Positions 57,698 through 64,000 of a DNA stretch of 64,000 nucleotides are shown piece after piece (position 1 is the stretch's first letter; the number at the start of each line of letters is the position of its first letter). The stretch comes from Aerococcus sp. (lineage in GTDB: Bacteria; Bacillota; Bacilli; Lactobacillales; Aerococcaceae): NCBI GenBank assembly GCA_022768285.1, contig JALEMJ010000014.1, forward strand, positions 1 through 64,000, given 5' to 3'. The notes under the pieces are model-generated. The model made no database searches, was not told where the DNA came from, and saw only the letters and a list, made by a program, of their open reading frames with translations. Made by a program: the position numbers and the translations under genes.

Positions 57698-57883
57698 ATG
57701 TTACAACATGCGAAGCCGGTAACGCTAGCGACAGTAGCGACGGTGATTTTCGTATTATTTTCGCTCGGTTCAGCACTATTTTTCGAAGCATACACGACAC
57801 ATCTACTTGTTTACCTGCTCGTCAGCGGAGCGGTGTTCTTTCTGATCATGCTGGGAGCATTTAAATGGCTTCAAAATCGCTGA
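57698..57883 (+). CDS. Small two-helix membrane protein at the end of the bacteriocin locus
   Basis: The 61-residue protein begins MLQHAKPVTLATVATVIF and has two long hydrophobic stretches (about 8-28 and 34-55). A longer frame from 57590 would run through the promoter, whose -10 box is at 57659, so the first start after the promoter with AAGGGAAGG (8 nt upstream) is chosen. Regulation with the bacteriocin genes suggests immunity or accessory transport. Function is not readable from the sequence. Confidence 0.65.
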   Translation: MLQHAKPVTLATVATVIFVLFSLGSALFFEAYTTHLLVYLLVSGAVFFLIMLGAFKWLQNR

Positions 57884-57900
57884 TATTAATTAAACATTTC

Positions 57901-57947
57901 AGACGCCTCTGTGCACAGTGATTAACTGCCAGGGAGGCGTCTTTTTT
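57901..57947 (+). terminator. Terminator at the end of the bacteriocin locus
   Basis: The stem AGACGCCTC/GGGAGGCGTCT is followed by six T. It closes the LytTR-regulated region. Confidence 0.88.
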
Positions 57948-58037
57948 GTTATTCGAACGCTGATTCACTGAAAAGATACTTTTTAAAGTGCAATAAATCT
58001 TATATGATAGGTAAAAACGAATAAAGGCGAGTTAAAT

Positions 58038-58718
58038 ATGACTAAAGGCATCATCTACATTATGACATCCGCGGTAAACGGGCTGATCAAGATCGGCAAG
58101 ACCGGAATTGGCCAATTCGAAACGCGCATGAACCATTTGGAGAAGAACGGCTACGCGAATGTAGCGGGGCTCAAGCGCAAGTTTGCGATTGCAGTGAATG
58201 ATTATGATGAAAAGGAGCAGTTACTGCACCAAATCTTCAATAAGAGCCGTGTGGCGGATACGGAATTGTTTGCGCTGGATGTGGATTTAGTGATTTCGTT
58301 GCTGTCATCATTCGACGGTCAGCAGATTTATCCCGAAAATCAGACGAAGGATGCGACATTCGAGGAAGCCACGGAGGCGACCTCACGCAAAGCTTTCGCA
58401 CACTTACCTGAGGGAGAATATCACCTCAAACGCCGTATTAAACGCTTTGGCGGCTATGTTGAAGGCAGAGCGGTTGTAAAGAATGGGACGTTTACGGTCC
58501 TCAACGGCAGTATCTGCGCGCCGCTCGCACCGAGTTTTGCCTCCAAAGCTCCCGCTATCTGTCAGACGGCCAGAATTGAGAACAATGTCTTAATGGAAGA
58601 TGTGGTCTGTACCTCACCATCATCGGCGGCCGCATTAGTTATCGGGAATGCGGCGGACGGCTGGCGAGAGTGGAAAGATGCCGATGATCAGCCGATCGAT
58701 ACGTATCGTGACAATTAG
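58038..58718 (+). CDS. GIY-YIG-type nuclease domain protein with DUF4357
   Basis: The 226-residue protein begins with a GIY-YIG/T5orf172-like domain (GIIYIMTSAVNGLIKIGKTG, with Arg in QFETRMNHLE) and ends with a DUF4357-like domain (GRAVVKNGTFTVLNGSICAP, then ADGWREWKD). The catalytic Glu is not obvious. Such proteins are often found near mobile or accessory regions. The ribosome site is weak (AGGCGAG). It is likely transcribed alone. Confidence 0.8.
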   Translation: MTKGIIYIMTSAVNGLIKIGKTGIGQFETRMNHLEKNGYANVAGLKRKFAIAVNDYDEKEQLLHQIFNKSRVADTELFALDVDLVISLLSSFDGQQIYPENQTKDATFEEATEATSRKAFAHLPEGEYHLKRRIKRFGGYVEGRAVVKNGTFTVLNGSICAPLAPSFASKAPAICQTARIENNVLMEDVVCTSPSSAAALVIGNAADGWREWKDADDQPIDTYRDN

Positions 58719-58787
58719 TACAATATAAGCTAAAATCGCATGCGTAGGGCCTTCAAATATTTTCCCCAAAAAAGTTGAATTTAGTGC

Positions 58788-58827
58788 TTTACATGCTTAC
58801 TAAAATATAGTACTATACTTTAGTAAG
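58788..58827 (+). promoter_or_regulatory. Promoter with a 32-bp palindromic operator, flavin reductase gene
   Basis: TTTACA (58788-58793) and TACTAT (58811-58816) are 17 nt apart. A palindrome with one mismatched pair covers 58796-58827, with half-site CTTACTAAAATATAGT facing ACTATACTTTAGTAAG. It covers the spacer and the -10 box, so a bound repressor would block transcription. The sequence is reminiscent of DUF24/HxlR-type redox regulators, which is inference; no such gene is adjacent. Confidence 0.72.
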
Positions 58828-58863
58828 TAAATGAGACATTCATTTGGAAGGAGTTTTTTACTA

Positions 58864-59403
58864 ATGAAATATGGTGTAATTATCGGTTCTTTACGTGAAG
58901 GATCTTATTCTCGTGCAGTTTCTAAAGGTATCATCGCTGGTTTGCCAGAGGATGCAGAAGTAACATACTTGGAGATCGGCCAGTTGCCACTTTACAGCGA
59001 AGACTACGACAAGAAGGACATCCCGGAATACACTGAATTCCGTAAAGCTGTTGCTGAACAGGATGCATTCATCTTCGTATCTCCAGAACACAACCGTAAC
59101 ATCCCAGCTGCATTGAAGAATGCATTGGATATTGCTTCTCGTCCAGTTGGCGAAAACGTTTGGGCTGGTAAGCCAGCATTGATTGCGACTGGTTCGACTT
59201 CTGGTACTGGTGGAATGCTATCAAATCACTCAATCCGTCAGTCATTAGTATTCCTTGACATGGTTGCTATGCCTCAACCAGAAATGTACTTGAATTTCAG
59301 CACCACGTTGAACGAAGACAACACCATTTCTGAACACTCTGCTGACTACTTGAAGTCTCGTGGTCAGATCTTCGACGAATTCACACACAAGATTTTAGAC
59401 TAA
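58864..59403 (+). CDS. NADPH-dependent FMN reductase family protein
   Basis: The 179-residue flavoprotein has the N-terminal FMN phosphate-binding loop IIGSLREGSYSR, SPEHNRNIPAALKNALD (the family's second flavin-contacting loop) and the C-terminal half typical of azoreductase/quinone reductase-like proteins. ATG 58864 follows GGAAGGAG. It is controlled by a palindromic operator and ends at its own terminator. Role in quinone or chromate-type stress is inferred from the family. Confidence 0.9.
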   Translation: MKYGVIIGSLREGSYSRAVSKGIIAGLPEDAEVTYLEIGQLPLYSEDYDKKDIPEYTEFRKAVAEQDAFIFVSPEHNRNIPAALKNALDIASRPVGENVWAGKPALIATGSTSGTGGMLSNHSIRQSLVFLDMVAMPQPEMYLNFSTTLNEDNTISEHSADYLKSRGQIFDEFTHKILD

Positions 59404-59426
59404 TTATTAGTCATTAAAAACTAACT

Positions 59427-59458
59427 GAAAAGCACGCCATTTCTGACGTGCTTTTTTA
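59427..59458 (+). terminator. Terminator of the flavin reductase gene
   Basis: The stem AAAAGCACG/CGTGCTTTTTT is followed by more T-rich sequence. It separates the reductase from the microcin-like cluster. Confidence 0.87.
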
Positions 59459-59467
59459 ATTTTTTTG

Positions 59468-59496
59468 TTGACAATAAATATTCAGAATATTATTAT
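59468..59496 (+). promoter_or_regulatory. Promoter of the microcin C-like cluster
   Basis: TTGACA (59468-59473) and TATTAT (59491-59496) are 17 nt apart. The first start codon is 34 nt after the -10 box. It shows no LytTR repeats, so the cluster is not in the bacteriocin regulon. Confidence 0.8.
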
Positions 59497-59529
59497 TAGA
59501 CTGTAAATTAAGAAGAGAGGATGGAAACT

Positions 59530-59580
59530 ATGACTGCAGAAGTAGTTAATAGACCAGGCTACCGTATTGGTGGGCGTTAG
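59530..59580 (+). CDS. 16-residue precursor peptide of a microcin C-like cluster
   Basis: The tiny ORF encodes MTAEVVNRPGYRIGGR and stops with TAG. GAGAGG stands 9 nt upstream; an in-frame ATG at 59521 would give 19 residues but has no ribosome spacing. It follows a strong promoter and precedes a terminator and an E1-like enzyme gene, the place of mccA. Known MccA peptides that I recall end in Asn. This one ends Gly-Gly-Arg, so a different modification, or trimming to a C-terminal Gly-Gly, is possible. No other small frame in the gap has a ribosome site. Confidence 0.7.
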   Translation: MTAEVVNRPGYRIGGR

Positions 59581-59611
59581 AAGAAAGACGGGTTATTTTT
59601 ATTAGCATGAT

Positions 59612-59674
59612 AATAAGGTGTGGATGACTTTGCCAGTTGTAAAATTATTCACGCCTTATTATTTTCTATTTTTT
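59612..59674 (+). terminator. Terminator between the precursor and the E1-like gene
   Basis: A 14-bp stem (AATAAGGTGTGGAT/ATTCACGCCTTATT, two wobbles) is followed by ATTTTCTATTTTTT. It would yield many short transcripts of the peptide gene and only some reading into the enzyme gene. The E. coli mcc operon also has a terminator between mccA and mccB. Confidence 0.82.
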
Positions 59675-59687
59675 GAGGGGAAATTAT

Positions 59688-60638
59688 ATGAGAATCAAAA
59701 GAACATTACAACCTTTTGTAGATCATGGTGAAATCATTTTTGGTTTTGGTAATCAGAAATTAATAAGAAAAATTCCAGCTACTGAGGATAATTTAAGGTT
59801 AGTAAAAGCGTTGGATGAACAAGGGACTGACTACCTAACTGAGCTTCAGAGTGAGAAGCTGTCTGATTGGCAATCTAAAGGTCTATTAACTACTAACTGT
59901 TACGATGAGGATAAATTTTCTAGAAATATAAACTTTTTTGAATGGATGGATACATCTAGCAATGTTGATCCAGGAATTTATCAAAATAAATTAGCAAATT
60001 CTACAGTATTGATTGTAGGATTGGGAGGAATTGGAAGCAATATCGCGGAAATATTGGCAAGAATGGGCGTAGGGAAACTTATTTTATGTGATTTTGATAC
60101 AATTGAAGAGTCTAATTTGACCAGACAAAGTACATTTCAAAAAAAAGATGTGGGTCGACAGAAATTAGATGTAGTTTCGGATTATATTAACATGATTTCA
60201 GATAGTGATGTTCAGAGAATTCATAAAAAAATTGATTCTTTAGCTGATTTGAATGTTATTTATAGTAATAATCAATTTGATTTAGCTATTTGCTGCGCTG
60301 ATAAACCGAGAATTGAAATAGATCTATGGTTTGATAATATGTCCGCTAAATATAAAATACCATTTATTTCTGGCTCATATGCTTCTACAGTTATCAATTA
60401 TGCATATATAAATCCAGGGAAAACTATATCGTTACAAGAATTCTATGGTGAGAATGCTATTACGGATAGTAATTTATTATCTCATGAATCTCCAACAAGT
60501 ATCATTGCGCCAGTATCATTTATGGCAGCAGGCTTAATATCTTATAAGGTGGCGATGTCATTAACAGATTTATTTGATTTACCTAATATTCTACAAATTG
60601 ATTTAACAAATTGGGAAGTGATTGATTATGACATATAA
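59688..60638 (+). CDS. MccB-like E1/ThiF-family peptide adenylating enzyme
   Basis: The 316-residue protein has an N-terminal about 100-residue domain like the MccB peptide clamp, then an adenylation domain. Seen are the ATP motif GLGGIG (111-116), CDFDTIEESNLTRQ (Asp135, Asp137, NLTRQ at 143-147), DVG-QK (154-159) and CCADKP (202-207). This order matches E. coli MccB (GCGGIG, IENTNLTRQ, DVGKNK, SADHP) as I remember it. The zinc cysteines near the C-terminus of MccB are missing and the protein ends earlier. ATG 59688 has GAGGGG 7 nt upstream. The gene is far more AT-rich than its neighbours, which suggests recent transfer. Confidence 0.85.
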   Translation: MRIKRTLQPFVDHGEIIFGFGNQKLIRKIPATEDNLRLVKALDEQGTDYLTELQSEKLSDWQSKGLLTTNCYDEDKFSRNINFFEWMDTSSNVDPGIYQNKLANSTVLIVGLGGIGSNIAEILARMGVGKLILCDFDTIEESNLTRQSTFQKKDVGRQKLDVVSDYINMISDSDVQRIHKKIDSLADLNVIYSNNQFDLAICCADKPRIEIDLWFDNMSAKYKIPFISGSYASTVINYAYINPGKTISLQEFYGENAITDSNLLSHESPTSIIAPVSFMAAGLISYKVAMSLTDLFDLPNILQIDLTNWEVIDYDI

Positions 60639-61839
60639 AGGTACCTTTCCAGATAATTTCAAAAATCTGATCATTGGTCGATCAACATTGAATGTTGCCG
60701 ATAGTTTTTATGACGTAGCGGTCACAATCGGTTTAGTCAACGTTTATGCGATTGAGGCGAGCAGATTATCCACATTTACGCTGTTAAGTATGATTCCGCC
60801 GATGTTGGCTTTCATCTACAGTCCGTTGTTGGACCGCATGCAGGATACGAAACGTTGGCTGGTAACTTTTCAGCTACTACATATCGCTTTGGTCATAGGG
60901 ATTCTGTGGTGTTTTCGTCTGGAACTTTCCATTCTGGTGCTTTATGCGCTGAATTTTGTTTTCTATTTGGTGAACAGTATGTTGGCAGCGCTGGAGGTGC
61001 GTGTGGTTCCGGAAGCATTAAATAATGATGAACCGCTGATTGAACGTTCGGTAGATATTCAGTATTTCGCAATGAATACCTTGGACATTATTAGTAATTT
61101 TATGGCATCTCTCCTCCTCGGCGTGATGACGTATACGATGGTCTTGGACATCAGTCTGCCGATATTTTTAGCCGGTGTTTATTTCTTCTTGAGGTTGCGT
61201 TTACCACGTCACGAGCGTACAGTGCAGGCGGATCCTGAGCAGTGTGGCTCCCCACACTATATTCAAGAGGTAAAAACTAGTATTAAGCAATTCTTCAGTG
61301 AAAAAGAGACAGCAATGATTATCCTGATCGAAGCTTTTTTAAGCGGTGCAATTGACCTGCTTTTAGCACTTGTTCCACTATATTTAATTCATTTAGATTT
61401 GGACGTGAAGTGGCTAGGTGTTGTGTTAGCTTGTCAGCGTGGCAGTGATTTGCTAGGCGCGATGATTGCCCCACGTATTCACATGGAACCTAAAAATTTC
61501 TTCAGCTTGGACTATCTCATTTCAGGATCAGCAATGCTAGGGGTTTTCCTCATTAAACCGCTGATACTGAAATTAATTCTCTTTATCATCGCTTTTGTGG
61601 TGATCGGGATCTCTGGGAATATCTTTGAAAAGATGATCTATCGCGACTACGATACCCGGATTGTCGGGAGCATTTATACAACGATCACGAGTTGCTATTC
61701 GATATTTGGTATTATCTTCATGTTGATTCCATACGTCTATGATAATGTCATTGCATTAGGAATAATCTTCAATGTGATGACCATTGTTTTTGGATTAGTA
61801 ATACTTTTCCACCGTTATCAAAAACAAATGCAGGCATAA
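60628..61839 (+). CDS. MFS exporter, MccC-like
   Basis: The 403-residue membrane protein has about 12 hydrophobic segments. Its start overlaps the E1-like gene by 11 nt, so expression is coupled. In microcin C operons the third gene mccC encodes an MFS exporter that secretes the peptide-nucleotide and gives basic immunity. Features such as YSPLLDRMQDTKRW in the first cytoplasmic loop fit MFS motif A variants. Export of the product is inferred from position. A terminator follows. Confidence 0.85.
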   Translation: MTYKGTFPDNFKNLIIGRSTLNVADSFYDVAVTIGLVNVYAIEASRLSTFTLLSMIPPMLAFIYSPLLDRMQDTKRWLVTFQLLHIALVIGILWCFRLELSILVLYALNFVFYLVNSMLAALEVRVVPEALNNDEPLIERSVDIQYFAMNTLDIISNFMASLLLGVMTYTMVLDISLPIFLAGVYFFLRLRLPRHERTVQADPEQCGSPHYIQEVKTSIKQFFSEKETAMIILIEAFLSGAIDLLLALVPLYLIHLDLDVKWLGVVLACQRGSDLLGAMIAPRIHMEPKNFFSLDYLISGSAMLGVFLIKPLILKLILFIIAFVVIGISGNIFEKMIYRDYDTRIVGSIYTTITSCYSIFGIIFMLIPYVYDNVIALGIIFNVMTIVFGLVILFHRYQKQMQA

Positions 61840-61842
61840 TTA

Positions 61843-61872
61843 AAACGTCGCTAATGGATACTAGCGACGTTT
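61843..61872. terminator. Terminator of the microcin C-like cluster
   Basis: The stem AAACGTCGCTA/TAGCGACGTTT stands between the exporter gene and the convergent epimerase gene. Confidence 0.85.
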
Positions 61873-61901
61873 ATTTCGTATATAAAGCTATTTTATGATC
61901 A

Positions 61902-62780
61902 TCAGAAAGGCTCTAAAATGAATTCGGCATCGAAGGTTTCACCGGAAGCTAGGCTGAGATTACCGGCTTTCTTGACGAAGTCGTGATTGCCGTTCGCAAC
62001 ATCTGGCAGACCGAACCACGGCTCGATGCAGACGAATGTCGCATCCGTTGGGTATGGACTCCAAATGCCGACGTACGGGAAGCCGTTCGTGTTGAGTCTG
62101 AGACCGTGCGAACGATCGCTGTTCTCCAACCCGACTGTTACCGTTTGGTCGCGAAGTTCGAATAATTCGAGACCATCTTTGAACTGGTCGCGCGTCAATG
62201 GACGGTTCGCTAATTTGACCGGTTTGCCTGTGGTATCGTGAATCAAATTGCCCTCGCCGATACCGTATGTGTTCACTTCATCTGTTGAGTCGAAGGTGAG
62301 TTGATAGTCTTCGAACGTCTCACCCGGTGCGAGGGGCACGTTGAATGCCGGATGCGCCCCGATGGAGAATGACATTTCACCGTCATTGGTGTTCTTCACA
62401 CTGTATTTAACGCGGACTTTATTGCCGTCGAGTTGGTAGCCGATGCGCAGTTCGAAGTGGTACGGGAATGACTGCAAGGTCTCGTCGTTTTCCGTCAACA
62501 GGAAGGTAATCGCATCATCTGTGACGTCCTCTGCCTCGAAAATACTGTGGCGGGCGAAACCGTGCTGTTTGGAATCGTAGCGTTTGCCGTCAATTTCCAT
62601 GTAGTCGTCCTCCAAACGGCCACAGTGCGGGAAGAGCGTCGGCGTCTGCCAGCCCCAGAAATCCGGGAATCCCTGGAAAATATATTCGAAATTCGCATCG
62701 TTACGGCGCAAGCTCTGTAATTGCGCAGCATTCGTCGATGCATTAATGGTCAACTGATCGTTGTGTAATAGGTAATCCAT
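61902..62780 (-). CDS. Aldose 1-epimerase family protein (LacX-like)
   Basis: The 292-residue cytoplasmic protein equilibrates sugar anomers. It has FPHCGRLEDDYMEIDGKRY near the N-terminus, KQHGFARHSIF with the first catalytic His, and SFSIGAHPAFNVPL with the second. The C-terminal half has the catalytic Glu in FVCIEPWFGLPDVAN. It resembles the LacX group found in lactose or galactose loci. No sugar operon is adjacent. ATG 62780 has AGAGAGG 7 nt upstream. Confidence 0.92.
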   Translation of the reverse strand: MDYLLHNDQLTINASTNAAQLQSLRRNDANFEYIFQGFPDFWGWQTPTLFPHCGRLEDDYMEIDGKRYDSKQHGFARHSIFEAEDVTDDAITFLLTENDETLQSFPYHFELRIGYQLDGNKVRVKYSVKNTNDGEMSFSIGAHPAFNVPLAPGETFEDYQLTFDSTDEVNTYGIGEGNLIHDTTGKPVKLANRPLTRDQFKDGLELFELRDQTVTVGLENSDRSHGLRLNTNGFPYVGIWSPYPTDATFVCIEPWFGLPDVANGNHDFVKKAGNLSLASGETFDAEFILEPF

Positions 62781-62872
62781 AATCTGCCTCTCTTTCTCTT
62801 GTTCACAGGTATACATTCAGTATACCCTGTGCGATTGCGATTGAAAAGACGACAAAATCAACATAACCACAC

Positions 62873-62913
62873 AAAAAGCACTCCAGCAGTAAACAACCGC
62901 TAGAGTGCTTTTT
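62873..62913 (-). terminator. Terminator of thiT
   Basis: The stem AAAAAGCACTC/GAGTGCTTTTT encloses a larger loop. On the minus strand it lies about 50 nt after the thiT stop. Confidence 0.85.
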
Positions 62914-62965
62914 GGCTGGCCTCGCTAACCCCGTAAAGGAAGTGTAAGCGTTAAATCAAAAGGCA

Positions 62966-63529
62966 TTATTTGTTGGCAGTGATTAGACGAGGTGCAGCAA
63001 TTAAGATTAGGAATATAGCAATAAAACCGATGAGCCAGGTCGCAATCCCGCTCGCACCATTTGTGACGAGGGAGTACAACCAACCGCTCATCCCTTCCGG
63101 CGCGTATGATGCCCAGAATACCCATCCTGCTAAGAAATGGATGAAGTACTCAGCTACAGCTGCCGCAAAGGTCGCGAGTGCCGTCGTCATGGCGAGATGC
63201 TTGCGATCACCACTCGCCACATACTGTTGTGCTTGAGTTGCCCAAATGCCGGCAACACCTGCCAATAAGTAGGCGAATGGATATTCAATCAAAACTTGGA
63301 AGAGTGTCAAGTAGCTAGCTGTTCCGGTGATGACACGAAGTAAGCCGTATAATAATCCGGCAACCGCACCATTCACCCATCCGCGCCGTAACGCAAACAA
63401 CCAGAGTGGAATGACGGCGAGACTGGCACTCAAACTCGGTGATAATTTCAGCTTAATAAATGATAATAAGAATGCCAAAACACCGACAAGTGCTGTCTCT
63501 GTAATCTCACGAATTCGTGATTGTCCCAT
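62966..63529 (-). CDS. thiT: Energy-coupled thiamine transporter ThiT
   Basis: ThiT is the thiamine-binding S component of ECF transporters, working with a shared energising module not encoded here. The 187-residue protein has six hydrophobic segments, LSFIKLKLSPSLSASLAVIPLWLFALRRG near the N-terminus and the family's conserved Trp-rich C-terminal half (LAGWVFWASYAPEG). ATG 63529 has GGAGG 7 nt upstream; a longer frame to 63574 starts inside the leader terminator. It is controlled by the TPP riboswitch. Confidence 0.95.
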   Translation of the reverse strand: MGQSRIREITETALVGVLAFLLSFIKLKLSPSLSASLAVIPLWLFALRRGWVNGAVAGLLYGLLRVITGTASYLTLFQVLIEYPFAYLLAGVAGIWATQAQQYVASGDRKHLAMTTALATFAAAVAEYFIHFLAGWVFWASYAPEGMSGWLYSLVTNGASGIATWLIGFIAIFLILIAAPRLITANK

Positions 63530-63551
63530 AATAATTCCTCCTAACTGTGAT

Positions 63552-63580
63552 AAAAAATGCTCCCGTGCTAGCACGAAAGC
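63552..63580 (-). terminator. Expression-platform terminator of the TPP riboswitch
   Basis: On the minus strand GCTTTCGTGC/GCACGGGAGC is followed by ATTTTTT. It lies between the aptamer and the thiT start. Confidence 0.85.
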
Positions 63581-63600
63581 TACGTCAAATTACCACAGTT

Positions 63601-63680
63601 AACGCCACTTCCTTTCGCTAGCATAAACTAGATCAAGTTCAAAGGGTACCTCTCAGCGTCTCCGCGCCCCTAGTGAAATG
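63601..63680 (-). promoter_or_regulatory. TPP riboswitch (THI element)
   Basis: The minus strand carries the conserved parts of the thiamine-pyrophosphate aptamer: ACTAGGGG near 63675, CTGAGAGGTACCCTTTGAAC near 63635-63655 (the thi box) and AGGAAGTGG at the 3' end. With TPP bound, the downstream terminator would form and shut off thiT. Confidence 0.95.
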
Positions 63681-63755
63681 AAAAGGGAATCATTTTTATA
63701 AAATAATCATAACGCAAATAGGGGGATAGTCAAATGAAGTGATTGCGGAATTAGT

Positions 63756-64000
63756 TTAGTAGTGGTCCCTAAATGAAATAAAGTATATATCATCGTCCAA
63801 AACTTTGTAAATCAAGCGATGCTCGCTAGTAATACGCCTGGACCAAGTACCTGAATATTGATGCCGTAATGGCTCTGGTTTTCCAAGTCCTTCAGAAGGC
63901 TGGCGACTAATATCTTCAATAAGTTTATTAATTCGTTTGAGTGTCTTTTTATCTTCTTTCTGCCATGAGATATAATCTTCCCATAAAAGATGAGTCTAAA
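63756..64000 (-). pseudogene. YoeB/Txe-family toxin gene, 5' end disrupted
   Basis: The frame ending at 63756 (FRDHY-stop) translates on the minus strand to WEDYISWQKEDKKTLKRINKL, KPEPLRHQYSGTWSRRITSEHRLIYKVLDDDIYFISF. These are the core and catalytic residues (Arg, Glu, His) of YoeB ribosome-dependent mRNA interferases. Upstream the same frame meets a stop (TAG at 63998-63996) only four codons before WEDY, and no start codon lies between. The missing start RLIF is found in another frame, so a small deletion is likely. The antitoxin gene would lie beyond the window edge. Confidence 0.7.

Noticed and set aside
59633..59687. Alternative small ORFs between precursor and E1-like gene
   Set aside because: They lie inside the terminator stem, lack ribosome sites and end out of context.

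Overview
The window looks like chromosome from a low-to-middle GC Firmicute of the order Lactobacillales. Supporting signs are the gene orders rsmG-soj-spo0J-DUF951-ychF-DUF1129-guaB and dut-radA-PIN/TRAM-gltX, a GlnR-type regulator, a ThiT transporter under a TPP riboswitch, a serS T-box, an arginine deiminase cluster and class II bacteriocin genes. I cannot fix the genus from the sequence alone.

Layout. 1-497 is the end of an rRNA operon (23S tail, 5S, tRNA-Asn, tRNA-Thr) with its terminator. 498-1000 holds a decayed transposase remnant. 1025-3994 (minus) holds two paralogous 14-TM-type MFS transporters, one of them broken. 4278-10299 is a housekeeping run: glyA, rsmG, soj, spo0J, DUF951, ychF and a DUF1129 protein. 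10380-17313 holds an ATP-grasp ligase (perhaps D-aspartate ligase), a DsbA-like protein, guaB and a VanRS-like two-component system with a D,D-carboxypeptidase. 17359-20583 (minus) couples pyridoxal kinase, a YheO-type regulator and D-serine dehydratase. 20758-25902 holds T-box serS, msrA, a CopB-like ATPase and a CDF transporter. 26006-34334 holds glnR, an M16C peptidase, dut, radA, PIN/TRAM and gltX. 34443-37439 is a tandem pair of AGCS (alanine/glycine:cation) symporters. 37661-45792 is the arginine block: argR, arcA, arcB, arcC, a Crp/Fnr regulator, a YfcC-type antiporter and argS. 46132-49148 holds two membrane proteins, a secreted nuclease and a minus-strand tRNA-Val/Lys/Leu cluster. A DJ-1/PfpI protein follows.

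Two peptide-antimicrobial systems lie near the right end. The first (50088-57947) is a quorum-sensing class II bacteriocin locus. It has a C39-peptidase ABC exporter, a tiny double-glycine pheromone gene, an HPK10-type kinase, a LytTR response regulator, two double-glycine pre-peptides each with two Cys, an ABC self-protection pair and several small membrane proteins that may give immunity. Four promoters share a pair of direct repeats spaced about two helical turns apart and a -10 box at fixed distance, which marks the likely regulon.

The second (59468-61839) is a compact three-gene cluster. A strong promoter drives a 16-codon peptide gene, then come a hairpin terminator, a MccB-like E1 adenylating enzyme and an MFS exporter whose start overlaps the enzyme gene. 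This is the architecture of a microcin C-type operon, but the peptide ends in Gly-Gly-Arg, not Asn. This is the best candidate for an undescribed system. The window closes with an aldose epimerase, thiT with its riboswitch, and a YoeB-type toxin gene that appears to be broken.
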